DNA of 64,000 nt from Paraburkholderia azotifigens (GTDB lineage: Bacteria; Pseudomonadota; Gammaproteobacteria; Burkholderiales; Burkholderiaceae), in assembly GCF_007995085.1 (NCBI RefSeq), contig NZ_VOQS01000003.1:2418001-2482000 (forward strand), written 5' to 3'. Below are positions 52,617 through 60,970 of this stretch, piece by piece. Both the position numbers and the translations under genes were made by a program. Within the stretch, counting starts at the first letter, position 1, and every line of letters starts with the position of its first letter. The notes under the pieces are model-generated. The model saw only the letters and a list, made by a program, of their open reading frames with translations, ran no database searches and was not told where the DNA came from.

Positions 52617-54089
52617 ATGATCTCCGACGAAACCCAACAGGATCAAAGCCAGGCTCAAAAGCTGAACCACGACACACTGCGCGAATTCGTCGATCGCAAA
52701 TGGAACGATGAGATCGTGCCGGCGCTCACCGACTACATCGCCGTGCCCGCCAAGAGCCCGGCCTTCGATGCCGACTGGGAGAAGCACGGCTACATCGAGC
52801 GCGTCATCACGGAAGCCGCGAAGTGGGCCGAGCAGCAGCCCGTGCGCGGACTGAAGCTCGAGATCGTCCGCTTGCCGGGCCGCACGCCCGTGATCTTCTT
52901 CGAATCGCCCGCCACGCGTTCGGGCAGCACGGAAACGATCGTGCTGTACGGCCACCTCGACAAACAGCCCGAGTTCGACGGCTGGCGCAACGACCTCGGG
53001 CCGTGGACGCCGAAACTCGAAGACGGCAAGCTCTACGGCCGCGGCGGCGCGGACGACGGCTATGCGATCTACGCGAGCGTCACCGCGCTGGCTGCGCTCG
53101 ACGCGCAAGGCATCGAACGGCCGCGCTGCGTCGGCCTGATCGAAACCTGCGAGGAGTCGGGCAGCTACGATCTGCTGCCGTATGTCGACGCACTGCGCGA
53201 GCGGCTCGGCAAGGTCGGCCTCGTCGTGTGCCTCGACTCGGGTGCGGGCAATTACGACCAGCTGTGGCTGACCACGTCGCTGCGCGGCCTCGTGTCGGGC
53301 GACCTCGAAGTGCAGGTGCTCGACGAAGGCATTCATTCAGGCGGCTACGGCGGCATTGCGCCGTCGAGCTTCCGCATCATGCGCCAGATGTTCGAGCGTC
53401 TCGAAGACGCCGCCGACGGCACGCTGCTGCCGAAGGGCTTTCATTGCCCGGTGCCGCTCGATCGCCTGAGCGAAGCGGAAGCGACCGCGAAGATTCTCGG
53501 CGACGACGTATGGAAAAAACTGCCGTGGGCCTGCGGGCAGGACGGCGGCCCCGTGCTGCCGACCACCACCGACCCGAAAGAAGCGCTGCTCAATTCGACG
53601 TGGCGTCCGTCGCTGTCGGTGACGGGCGCGGCGGGTCTGCCGTCGCTCGCCGATGCGGGCAACGTGCTGCGTCCGCGCACGGCGTTCAAGCTGTCGCTGC
53701 GTCTGCCGCCCCTCGTCGATGCGGAACATGCGGTGCAGCAGCTGAAGTCGCTGCTCGAATTCGATCCGCCGTACAACGCGAAGGTCACCTTCAAGCCGGA
53801 CGCGGGCGCCGCGACGGGCTGGAACGCGCCGGAACTCGCGCCGTGGCTCGGCACCGCGCTGAACGACGCGTCGCGTCAGCACTTCGGCGCGGATGTCGCG
53901 TTCATCGGGCAGGGCGGCACGATCCCGCTGATGAACGTGCTGAAGGCGGGCTTCCCGGCTTCGCAGTTCATGGTGTGCGGCGTGCTCGGGCCGAAGTCCA
54001 ATGCGCACGGACCGAACGAGTTCCTGCACGTGCCGTACGGCAAGAAGCTGACGGCGTCCGTCGCCGAAGTGATTGCCGCTGCGCCCTGA
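52617..54089 (+). CDS. M20-family metallopeptidase
   Basis: Zn-dependent exopeptidase of 490 residues starting at the ATG at 52617, after ATAGGG. Metal and catalytic residues are H113 and D115 in LYGHLDKQPE, D146/D147 in GRGGADDGYA, E179/E180 in ETCEESGS, D in CLDSGAGNYD and the late histidine in HGPNEFLHVPYGKK. The layout is that of carnosinase-like dipeptidases, with a dimerisation insert in the middle. It is cytoplasmic, since there is no signal peptide. Confidence 0.9.
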   Translation: MISDETQQDQSQAQKLNHDTLREFVDRKWNDEIVPALTDYIAVPAKSPAFDADWEKHGYIERVITEAAKWAEQQPVRGLKLEIVRLPGRTPVIFFESPATRSGSTETIVLYGHLDKQPEFDGWRNDLGPWTPKLEDGKLYGRGGADDGYAIYASVTALAALDAQGIERPRCVGLIETCEESGSYDLLPYVDALRERLGKVGLVVCLDSGAGNYDQLWLTTSLRGLVSGDLEVQVLDEGIHSGGYGGIAPSSFRIMRQMFERLEDAADGTLLPKGFHCPVPLDRLSEAEATAKILGDDVWKKLPWACGQDGGPVLPTTTDPKEALLNSTWRPSLSVTGAAGLPSLADAGNVLRPRTAFKLSLRLPPLVDAEHAVQQLKSLLEFDPPYNAKVTFKPDAGAATGWNAPELAPWLGTALNDASRQHFGADVAFIGQGGTIPLMNVLKAGFPASQFMVCGVLGPKSNAHGPNEFLHVPYGKKLTASVAEVIAAAP

Positions 54090-54187
54090 TACGCTCCGAT
54101 ACGTTCTGACAAGCGCTGCCTGCTGCACGGAAGGAGCCGCCCGGTTCCTTCCGCCGTCCACGCACGATCCCGAGAGCCCATCTTCGA

Positions 54188-55294
54188 ATGAACGCCGCCA
54201 CGACGTCTGCTCCCCGCATTCCCGCCCGTCAACTTCACGAATACGTGCGCGCAATCTGGGAGCAGGCGGGCAGTGCGCCGCGCGAAGCCCAGCTCGTCGC
54301 CGATCACCTCGTCGCGGCCAATCTGACGGGACACGATTCGCACGGCGTCGGCATGATTCCGCGCTATGTCGAGTCGCTGCGCGATCGGGAGCTGAAGCTG
54401 AACGGCCATGCGAGCGTCGTGAAGGACGTCGGCGCCGTGCTCACGATCGACGGCGGCAAAGGCTTCGGCCAGGTCGTCGCGCATGAAGCGATGGAGCACG
54501 GCATCGAGCGCGCGAAGAAGCTCGGCGTGTGCGCCGTCGCGCTGCGCAATGCGCACCACATCGGCCGGATCGGGCATTGGGCCGAGCAGTGCGCGAAGGC
54601 GGGTTTTGTGTCGTTCCACTTCGTCAACGTCGCGGGCGATCCGCTCGTCGCGCCGTTCGGCGGCGCGGACCGCCGCATCGGCACCAATCCGTTCTGTGCG
54701 GCCTTTCCGCGCGATGGCAAGGCGCCGCTCGTGCTCGACTTCGCGACGAGCGCCGTCGCGTACGGCAAGACGCGCGTCGCCTACAACCAGGGCAAAGAGG
54801 TGCCGCCGGGCTCGCTGATCGATCACGAGGGCAAGCCGACCGTCGATCCGACCGTCATGATGGAAGCACCGTTCGGCGCGCTGATGCCCGTGGGCGGGCA
54901 GGCGGGCGGCCACAAGGGCTTCGGCCTCGCGGCGATGTGCGAGATTTTCGGCGGCGCGCTGTCGGGCGGCTACACGACGCACGACGACACGCTGCAAAAG
55001 ACCAATGCGATCATCAACTGCATGCTGTCGGTGATCGTCGATCCCGCCGCGTTCGACGCGCCCAACGCCGAGGCCGAAGCGGATGCGTTCGTCGAATGGG
55101 TGAAGGCGTCGCCGCTCGCCGCGGGCGCCGGGCACATCTACGCACCGGGCGAACCCGAACGCGTGACGCGTGCCGAGCGCGAGGCCAACGGCATTCCCGT
55201 CGACCCCGAGACCTGGCGGCAGATCCACGCGGCGGCGCTGGCGGCAGGTCTGCGGCAGGAGCAGGCCGACAGCTGGTTCGCGCGCCTGCGCTAA
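54188..55294 (+). CDS. Malate/L-lactate (Ldh2-type) NAD(P)-dependent dehydrogenase
   Basis: Protein of 368 residues in the sulfolactate/ureidoglycolate/malate dehydrogenase family, which is unrelated to classical Rossmann LDH. Landmarks are ANLTGHDSHGVGMIPRYV with the catalytic histidine, GKGFGQVVAHEAM, VALRNAHHIGRIGHWAEQ and GTNPFCAAFP, and HKGFGLAAMCEIFGGALSGG near the C-terminus. The true 2-oxo-acid substrate is not predictable. It follows the M20 peptidase by 98 nt. Confidence 0.88.
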   Translation: MNAATTSAPRIPARQLHEYVRAIWEQAGSAPREAQLVADHLVAANLTGHDSHGVGMIPRYVESLRDRELKLNGHASVVKDVGAVLTIDGGKGFGQVVAHEAMEHGIERAKKLGVCAVALRNAHHIGRIGHWAEQCAKAGFVSFHFVNVAGDPLVAPFGGADRRIGTNPFCAAFPRDGKAPLVLDFATSAVAYGKTRVAYNQGKEVPPGSLIDHEGKPTVDPTVMMEAPFGALMPVGGQAGGHKGFGLAAMCEIFGGALSGGYTTHDDTLQKTNAIINCMLSVIVDPAAFDAPNAEAEADAFVEWVKASPLAAGAGHIYAPGEPERVTRAEREANGIPVDPETWRQIHAAALAAGLRQEQADSWFARLR

Positions 55295-55757
55295 CGCTCG
55301 ACTGCCCGCCGCCGCGCGCATGTCGTTGCATGCGCATCGACATGCGCGCGTCACATGGCAAGCGCCGATTCGACACCACCAACCAGTTCTTCGGAACGCG
55401 GCATTCATGCCCGTTGGCGCTTTTTGCCGCTCATCGCCCCGATTCCACAAAAAATGCAATTGGAATAACCGTCGATTGCAATTAAAACGTTTGCGATTAA
55501 TTCGCAAAAATTGAAACAGATATTCTAATTGCTGCTTTGCGCCCTCATTACGGGGCCGAAGAACGCGTATTTGAAGTTTTACCCTGGAGCGCAATCGTTT
55601 GCGCGAGCCGCGCCTGGCAACACGCCCGTCAAATGGGCGTCGCCATACTTATGACGAACTGCATGTTTCTGTTCGTTAGCCCCTCCTGGCGGATTCTGGT
55701 CTGTTTTAGGCTCCCATTGCTTCACCCAAGCGTTTAACTTCAAAAGGACCGTTCAAA
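55295..55757. other. 463-nt AT-rich region upstream of rpfF
   Basis: GC content falls sharply at ~55440-55540. A dyad TTTGCGA-TTAAT-TCGCAAA lies at 55490-55508. No gene is convincing. The long untranslated stretch suggests a regulated promoter or a long 5' leader for rpfF. Confidence 0.5.
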
Positions 55758-56636
55758 ATGAATCTGCAAAACCATCACGCCTGCCGTCCGTTTCTCGAAG
55801 CGGGCAAACTGTCGCAAATCGCCGCGTATTACGAAGAAGAGCGCAACATCATGTGGATGATGTTGCGCGCGCAACCGCGTCCGTGCTTCAACCTCGAACT
55901 CGTGCACGACATCCTCGAACTCGCGCGCGCCGCGCGCGAGTCCAATGTGCGCATCGATTTCTGGGTGACGGGCTCGCTGATTCCGACCATGTTCAACGTC
56001 GGCGGCGATCTCAGTTTCTTCGCCGACGCGATCCGCAGCGGGCGTCGCCAGGAACTGATGGCGTATGCGCGCGCCTGCGTCGATTGCGTGCACGCCGCGG
56101 CACGCGGTTTCGACACCGGCGCGATTTCGATTGCGATGGTGGAGGGCACGGCGCTCGGCGGCGGTTTCGAGGCGGCGCTCGCGCATCACTTCGTACTCGC
56201 GCAGAACGATGCGCGCATGGGCTTTCCGGAGATCGCGTTCAACCTGTTCCCGGGCATGGGAGGCTATTCGCTCGTCGCGCGCAAGGCGGGCATGCGTCTC
56301 GCGGAAGAGCTGATCGGCGGCGGCGAATCGCATACGGCGGAGTGGTTCGAGGCGCGCGGCCTCGTCGACCAGCTGTTCGAACCGGGCGACGCGTACCTCG
56401 CGACGCGCACCTTCATCGACACGCTGCGCCCCAAGCTCAACGGCATCCGCGCGATGGTGCGGGCGCGTCAGCGTGTGCTGCAGCTGTCGCGCGCCGAACT
56501 GATGGAAATTACGGAAGACTGGGTGCAGTCCGCCTTCACGATCGAGGAAAAGGATCTCGCGTTCATGGAGCGGCTGGTGATGCTGCAGAATCGCCGGGCG
56601 AGCAATCTGCGCCCGGCTGTCGTGAATGCTGCATGA
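55758..56636 (+). CDS. rpfF: cis-2-dodecenoic acid (BDSF) synthase
   Basis: Crotonase-fold enzyme of 292 residues with AAAGGACC before the ATG. It makes the diffusible signal BDSF from acyl-ACP by dehydration and thioester cleavage. The two catalytic glutamates are E138 in GGGFEAALAHHF and E158 in MGFPEIAFNLFPGMGG, 20 residues apart as in Xanthomonas RpfF. FWVTGSLIPTMFNVGGDLSFF provides the oxyanion loop. It converges with rpfR 212 nt away, the standard Burkholderia arrangement. Confidence 0.93.
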   Translation: MNLQNHHACRPFLEAGKLSQIAAYYEEERNIMWMMLRAQPRPCFNLELVHDILELARAARESNVRIDFWVTGSLIPTMFNVGGDLSFFADAIRSGRRQELMAYARACVDCVHAAARGFDTGAISIAMVEGTALGGGFEAALAHHFVLAQNDARMGFPEIAFNLFPGMGGYSLVARKAGMRLAEELIGGGESHTAEWFEARGLVDQLFEPGDAYLATRTFIDTLRPKLNGIRAMVRARQRVLQLSRAELMEITEDWVQSAFTIEEKDLAFMERLVMLQNRRASNLRPAVVNAA

Positions 56637-56848
56637 AGGTTGCACGAGCATGAACGGGAATGATGTCCGATCGGCAGAACGCCCCCACGCATTGAAGTCA
56701 TGCGCTCCGTCTGCACCCGTCAGGTTTTGATGCATCCATCAGCGTAGCAAACAGGCAACAAGGCAATACGCAGCATGCAATTCGCAGTCAGCCGTACGAG
56801 CAGTGGCCAGGCAGAGGATCTCCCGGGTCGAGAGAACCTTTCGGGGGT

Positions 56849-58852
56849 TCAGGCGATCAACCGGATCTTCTGCCTGTCATGCAGCCAGCGCTCGAAATCG
56901 GCAGCGGGCATCGGTTTGCCGTACAGGTAGCCCTGCACGTATTCGACGCCCAGTCCTTTCATGAACAGCTCCTCAGCCTCCGTCTCGATCCCTTCCGCCA
57001 CCACCTGCAGTTGCAGCGCCTGCGCGACGGCCACCATCGAGCGCACCAGCGCCTGAGATTTCCGGTCCGCGTTGATCGAACTCACGAAGCTGCGGTCCAG
57101 CTTGATGACGTCGAGGGGAATGCGCCCCAGCTGCGACAGCGACGAATAGCCCGTGCCGAAATCGTCGAGATGAACCTGCGCGCCGAGATCGCGGAATTGC
57201 GTGATCAGGTCGATGGCAGCCGCTTCGTCTTCGATCAGGCAGCTTTCCGTCAATTCGATATCGAGCAGGCAGGGGTCCAGCTGCGCGCGCTCCAGCGCCT
57301 CGGTGAAGTGCGAGACGACGGCCGTATCCACCAGTTGCCGCGCCGACACATTGATCGCGACGCGCAGCGACAACCCGCGCGCCTTCCATTGCGCGGCCTG
57401 TTTGGCCGCCGTCTGCATGACCCAGCGGCCAAGCGGCCCGATGAGCCCCGACTCTTCCGCATAGCGGATGAACGCGGCGGGCATGATCTGCCCGCGTTCC
57501 GGCGAATTCCAGCGCACCAGCGCCTCGACGCCGTACACGGTGCCCGTCGCGAGCAACAGCTTCGGCTGATAGTGCAGCGTCAGTTGACCTTCTTCGAGCC
57601 CGCGCCGCAGGTTCGTGTCGAGCCACATGTACTCGGCCACCTTGCGGTTCATCTCCGGCGAGAACACGCGATAGGTGCGCTTGCCGTCGTCCTTGGCGAC
57701 ATACATGGCCGTGTCGGCGGCGCGGATCAGCGCTTCGAGGCTGTCGCCGTGCTCGGGGAACATCGCGATGCCGATCGAGCAGCCCGTGTACACCTCGACC
57801 AGCCCGAGGCTGAACGGCGTGCGCAGCCGCTCCAGAATGCGCTGCGCCATCGCTTCCATCGACGCAACCGAGGCGACGGGCGACAGCACGATGAACTCGT
57901 CGCCGCCGAGGCGCGCGAGCGTGTCGGCATCGGCGAGGCATTCGCGCACGGCCGACGACACATCCTGAATCAGCCGGTCGCCGAACACGTGGCCGTAGTG
58001 ATCGTTGACCTTCTTGAAGTTGTCGAGATCGAGAAACAGGATGCCGACGGCATCGCCCGGTGCGGCGCCCGCGATGGCTGCCCGCGTCTTCTCGTGAATC
58101 GCGTTGCGGTTGGGCAGGCCCGTCAGGGAATCGGTATTTGCGAGTTCGGACAGACGGTCCTGGGCGCTGCGCTCTTTCGTGATGTCCGTGCCCGAGCAGA
58201 TCAGGAACTGCTCGTCGACGCCGCTGCCGCTCATCACGAACTTGTTGCGAAAGAGAAAGAGGCGCTCGCCGTGCACGGTGCGCACGCGGCGCTCGACTTC
58301 GTATGCGACGCCTTCCTGAAAGAAGCCCGAGATGTTCTGGCTCGACGCCGCACCCGCTTCCGACGACATGAACAGCGCCCACACATTGCGCCCGATCACG
58401 TCTTCTTCCTTCATGCCCGTGAGTTCTTCGGCGAGCCGGTTGAAGCGCTGGATGCGGCCGGCGCGGTCGACGATCACGACGACGGAGTTCACTTCCGACA
58501 CGACCTGTTCGGCGAACGACAGTCCATGCACGAGATCGCGCGCGACGGATTCCGTGTCTTCGTAGGCGGAAGCCGTGCCCGCCCAGGTGCTGCTATTGAG
58601 CTTCTTGCCGACGAGATGCAGACGTAGTGCTTCGCCGGACAGGCGCACGTCCATCGTCAGATGCGAGGTGACGCCCGTGAGGCGGCGGATCTGCGCGGCT
58701 TGTGCGCCGGACAGCGCAATCGCGACCGTGGCCGCGTCGTCTTCGGTTTCGGGCGTCAGTTCGAGCGCGTTGCTGTCGCTCGACAGACGCCAGCAGGGAC
58801 TGGTCGTTCCGAAGCGGGCGAATAGCACCTGATCGTGTTGATCGTCGTTCAT
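56849..58852 (-). CDS. rpfR: BDSF receptor, PAS-GGDEF-EAL cyclic-di-GMP enzyme
   Basis: Protein of 667 residues. Residues 1-~100 correspond to the RpfF-interaction (FI) domain. The PAS domain (~110-225, AEQVVSEVNSVVVIVDRAGRIQRFN) binds BDSF in the known orthologue. The GGDEF domain has an intact GGDEF (316-320), and the EAL domain has EALVRW (443) and DDFGTGYSSL. Both cyclase and phosphodiesterase motifs look intact; in Burkholderia cenocepacia BDSF binding stimulates the phosphodiesterase. It lowers c-di-GMP in response to BDSF and so links cell density to motility, biofilm and virulence. Confidence 0.93.
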   Translation of the reverse strand: MNDDQHDQVLFARFGTTSPCWRLSSDSNALELTPETEDDAATVAIALSGAQAAQIRRLTGVTSHLTMDVRLSGEALRLHLVGKKLNSSTWAGTASAYEDTESVARDLVHGLSFAEQVVSEVNSVVVIVDRAGRIQRFNRLAEELTGMKEEDVIGRNVWALFMSSEAGAASSQNISGFFQEGVAYEVERRVRTVHGERLFLFRNKFVMSGSGVDEQFLICSGTDITKERSAQDRLSELANTDSLTGLPNRNAIHEKTRAAIAGAAPGDAVGILFLDLDNFKKVNDHYGHVFGDRLIQDVSSAVRECLADADTLARLGGDEFIVLSPVASVASMEAMAQRILERLRTPFSLGLVEVYTGCSIGIAMFPEHGDSLEALIRAADTAMYVAKDDGKRTYRVFSPEMNRKVAEYMWLDTNLRRGLEEGQLTLHYQPKLLLATGTVYGVEALVRWNSPERGQIMPAAFIRYAEESGLIGPLGRWVMQTAAKQAAQWKARGLSLRVAINVSARQLVDTAVVSHFTEALERAQLDPCLLDIELTESCLIEDEAAAIDLITQFRDLGAQVHLDDFGTGYSSLSQLGRIPLDVIKLDRSFVSSINADRKSQALVRSMVAVAQALQLQVVAEGIETEAEELFMKGLGVEYVQGYLYGKPMPAADFERWLHDRQKIRLIA

Positions 58853-59165
58853 GAGTGGTCCACGGGCAAACTATGCCTCCAGTCGAGCTCCGGATACGAC
58901 TACAGCACGCGGCGGCGACGGGTCTTGTTGACTGATTAGCTTCATTGTAACGAAGCGGCCTGACGTATGGCTCCGAATTGATTAACGACCTTCTAAAGAC
59001 CTTTCTTTAACCAGAAAGCATATAAAAAAGATGCCTTTGCAGGACCGGCTTTGCAAACGTTCGCGCGCGATTGCGCACGTGCGTGCTGTTGTGCGATCCT
59101 CGTTCGGCGATACAAAAGCGCGACGGCAGACCAGACCGGTTGTCCACCTTTCCGAGGAGGGAGAC
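58853..59165. other. 313-nt divergent region between rpfR and the trehalase gene
   Basis: The plus strand carries CTTTCT-N6-AGAAAG at 59001-59018 directly followed by TATAAA at 59021-59026, a plausible -10 with an adjacent operator. The minus strand has TACAAT (58944-58949 in plus coordinates) as a possible rpfR -10. I could not find good -35 boxes for either. Confidence 0.4.
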
Positions 59166-60899
59166 ATGAGGACGCTGTCGCAGTCGTTTTCGCTGCTGTT
59201 TCCGCTACCGTTTCCGCTGCCGTTTCCGTGTATGCGTGACGGTACGGTCGAGACGGATCATTCAAGCGCTTTATCTTTTCAATCGATACAGCCTGTACGC
59301 AGGCGACGCGCGGCGCGCGCCGTTGCGTTGTCGGGCTTCATGCTGTTCGCGGGCGCCTCGCCCTTCGCAAGCGCCGATACGCAAGTGGGCGGCACACTGC
59401 CGCCGCCGCCCGACAAGTTGTATGGCGACCTGTTCGTTGCCGTGCAGACCCAGCAGGTCTACGACGACCAGAAGACCTTCGTCGATGCGCTGCCCAAGAC
59501 CGATCCCGCAACGATCCTGCAGGCGTATGACGCACAAAAGAACCAGCCGGATTTTTCGCTGAAGAACTTCGTCGACCAGTATTTCACGCCGCCTTCCGAG
59601 CCTGTCATCACGCCGCCGCCGAACCAGTCGCTGCGCGATCACATCAACTGGCTGTGGCCCGAACTCACGCGCACGACGACGAGCGCGCCCGATTACAGCT
59701 CGCTGATTCCGATGCCCAAATCGTATGTCGTGCCGGGCGGCCGCTTTCGCGAAGGCTACTACTGGGACACCTACTTTACGATGCTCGGTCTGCAGGAGTC
59801 GGGACACGAAGATCTCGTCGACAACATGCTCGACAACTTCGCGTACATGATCGACACGTATGGCCACATTCCGAATGGCAACCGCACGTACTATCTGAGC
59901 CGCTCCCAGCCGCCGTTCTTCTCGTACATGGTGGAGCTGGCCGCGAAGGTCGAAGGCGGGCGCGTGTATCAGAAGTATTTGCCGCAGATGCGCAAGGAAT
60001 ACGCGTACTGGATGCAGGGCGCGTCGGGCACGAAGCCCGGCGAGGCGACGCGCAACGTCGTCGTGCTGCCCGACCGGACCGTGCTCAACCGCTACTGGGA
60101 TGAACTCGATACGCCGCGCGACGAGTCGTATCTCGAAGACGTGCAGACGGCACAGAAAGCGACAGGCCGCGCGCCGAACGAGGTCTATCGCGATCTGCGC
60201 GCGACGGCGGAGAGCGGCTGGGATTTCAGCTCTCGCTGGTTCGGCGACAACGCGAATCTCACGACCGTTCGCACTACTTCGATCATTCCCGTCGATCTGA
60301 ACAGCCTGATGTTCCATCTCGAGACAACGATCGCGCGCGGCTGTTCGGAGGCGCGCGACTTCAGTTGTGTCGTGCAGTTCATCGGCAAGGCGGCGAAGCG
60401 TGCCGAGGGCATCAACCGGTACTTGTGGAACAGCAAGGGCTACTACGGCGACTACGACTGGAAGCTCGCGAAGCCGCGCGACAACCAGACGCCCGCAATG
60501 CTGTATCCGCTGTTCGCGGGCGCGGCGTGGCCCGATCGCGCGCACAAGACGGCGAACGTCGTCGCGGCGATATTGCTGAAGCCGGGCGGCCTGACGACCT
60601 CGACCTTCGAGACGGGCCAGCAATGGGATGCGCCGAACGGCTGGGCGCCGCTGCACTGGATCGCGATCGAAGGGCTCAGGCGTTATGGGCGCGGCGATCT
60701 CGCACAGCAGATCGGCACGCGCTTTCTCGCCGACGTGAAGAACGTCTACGCGAAAGAACAGAAGCTGGTCGAGAAGTATGTCGTCGAAGGAACGGGGACG
60801 GGCGGCGGAGGCGGCGGCGAGTATCCGTTGCAGGACGGCTTCGGCTGGACCAACGGCGTGACCCTCAAGCTGCTCGATCTGTACGCGCCCGGCGAATGA
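59166..60899 (+). CDS. treA: Periplasmic trehalase (GH37)
   Basis: Glycoside hydrolase of 577 residues that splits trehalose into two glucoses. The ATG at 59166 follows GAGGAGGGAG. Family signatures are [15 protein letters not shown] and [13 protein letters not shown], and the Gly-rich loop [19 protein letters not shown] is near the C-terminus. The signal peptide ([16 protein letters not shown], cleaved near ASA-DT at residue 70) is preceded by ~45 extra residues containing a Phe-Pro-Leu-Pro repeat, coded by three near-identical 12-nt units at ~59199-59234. A shorter start at 59232 lacks a ribosome-binding site. Confidence 0.92.
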   Translation: MRTLSQSFSLLFPLPFPLPFPCMRDGTVETDHSSALSFQSIQPVRRRRAARAVALSGFMLFAGASPFASADTQVGGTLPPPPDKLYGDLFVAVQTQQVYDDQKTFVDALPKTDPATILQAYDAQKNQPDFSLKNFVDQYFTPPSEPVITPPPNQSLRDHINWLWPELTRTTTSAPDYSSLIPMPKSYVVPGGRFREGYYWDTYFTMLGLQESGHEDLVDNMLDNFAYMIDTYGHIPNGNRTYYLSRSQPPFFSYMVELAAKVEGGRVYQKYLPQMRKEYAYWMQGASGTKPGEATRNVVVLPDRTVLNRYWDELDTPRDESYLEDVQTAQKATGRAPNEVYRDLRATAESGWDFSSRWFGDNANLTTVRTTSIIPVDLNSLMFHLETTIARGCSEARDFSCVVQFIGKAAKRAEGINRYLWNSKGYYGDYDWKLAKPRDNQTPAMLYPLFAGAAWPDRAHKTANVVAAILLKPGGLTTSTFETGQQWDAPNGWAPLHWIAIEGLRRYGRGDLAQQIGTRFLADVKNVYAKEQKLVEKYVVEGTGTGGGGGGEYPLQDGFGWTNGVTLKLLDLYAPGE

Positions 60900-60920
60900 T
60901 GCGCTAGCGCTGCGAGCGCT

Positions 60921-60961
60921 GCGCGGCCGATGCATGAAGGTTGTGCGTGCATCGGTCGCGC
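60921..60961. terminator. Hairpin between convergent treA and lhr
   Basis: GCGCGGCCGATGCA pairs with TGCATCGGTCGCGC (one G-T wobble on each reading) around a 13-nt loop. It can serve both convergent genes; no T-run is present. Confidence 0.55.
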
Positions 60962-60970
60962 CAGGGGATG

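Noticed and set aside
59271..60935. A 554-residue minus-strand frame over the trehalase gene
   Set aside because: Codon-bias shadow; the sense strand holds both trehalase signatures.
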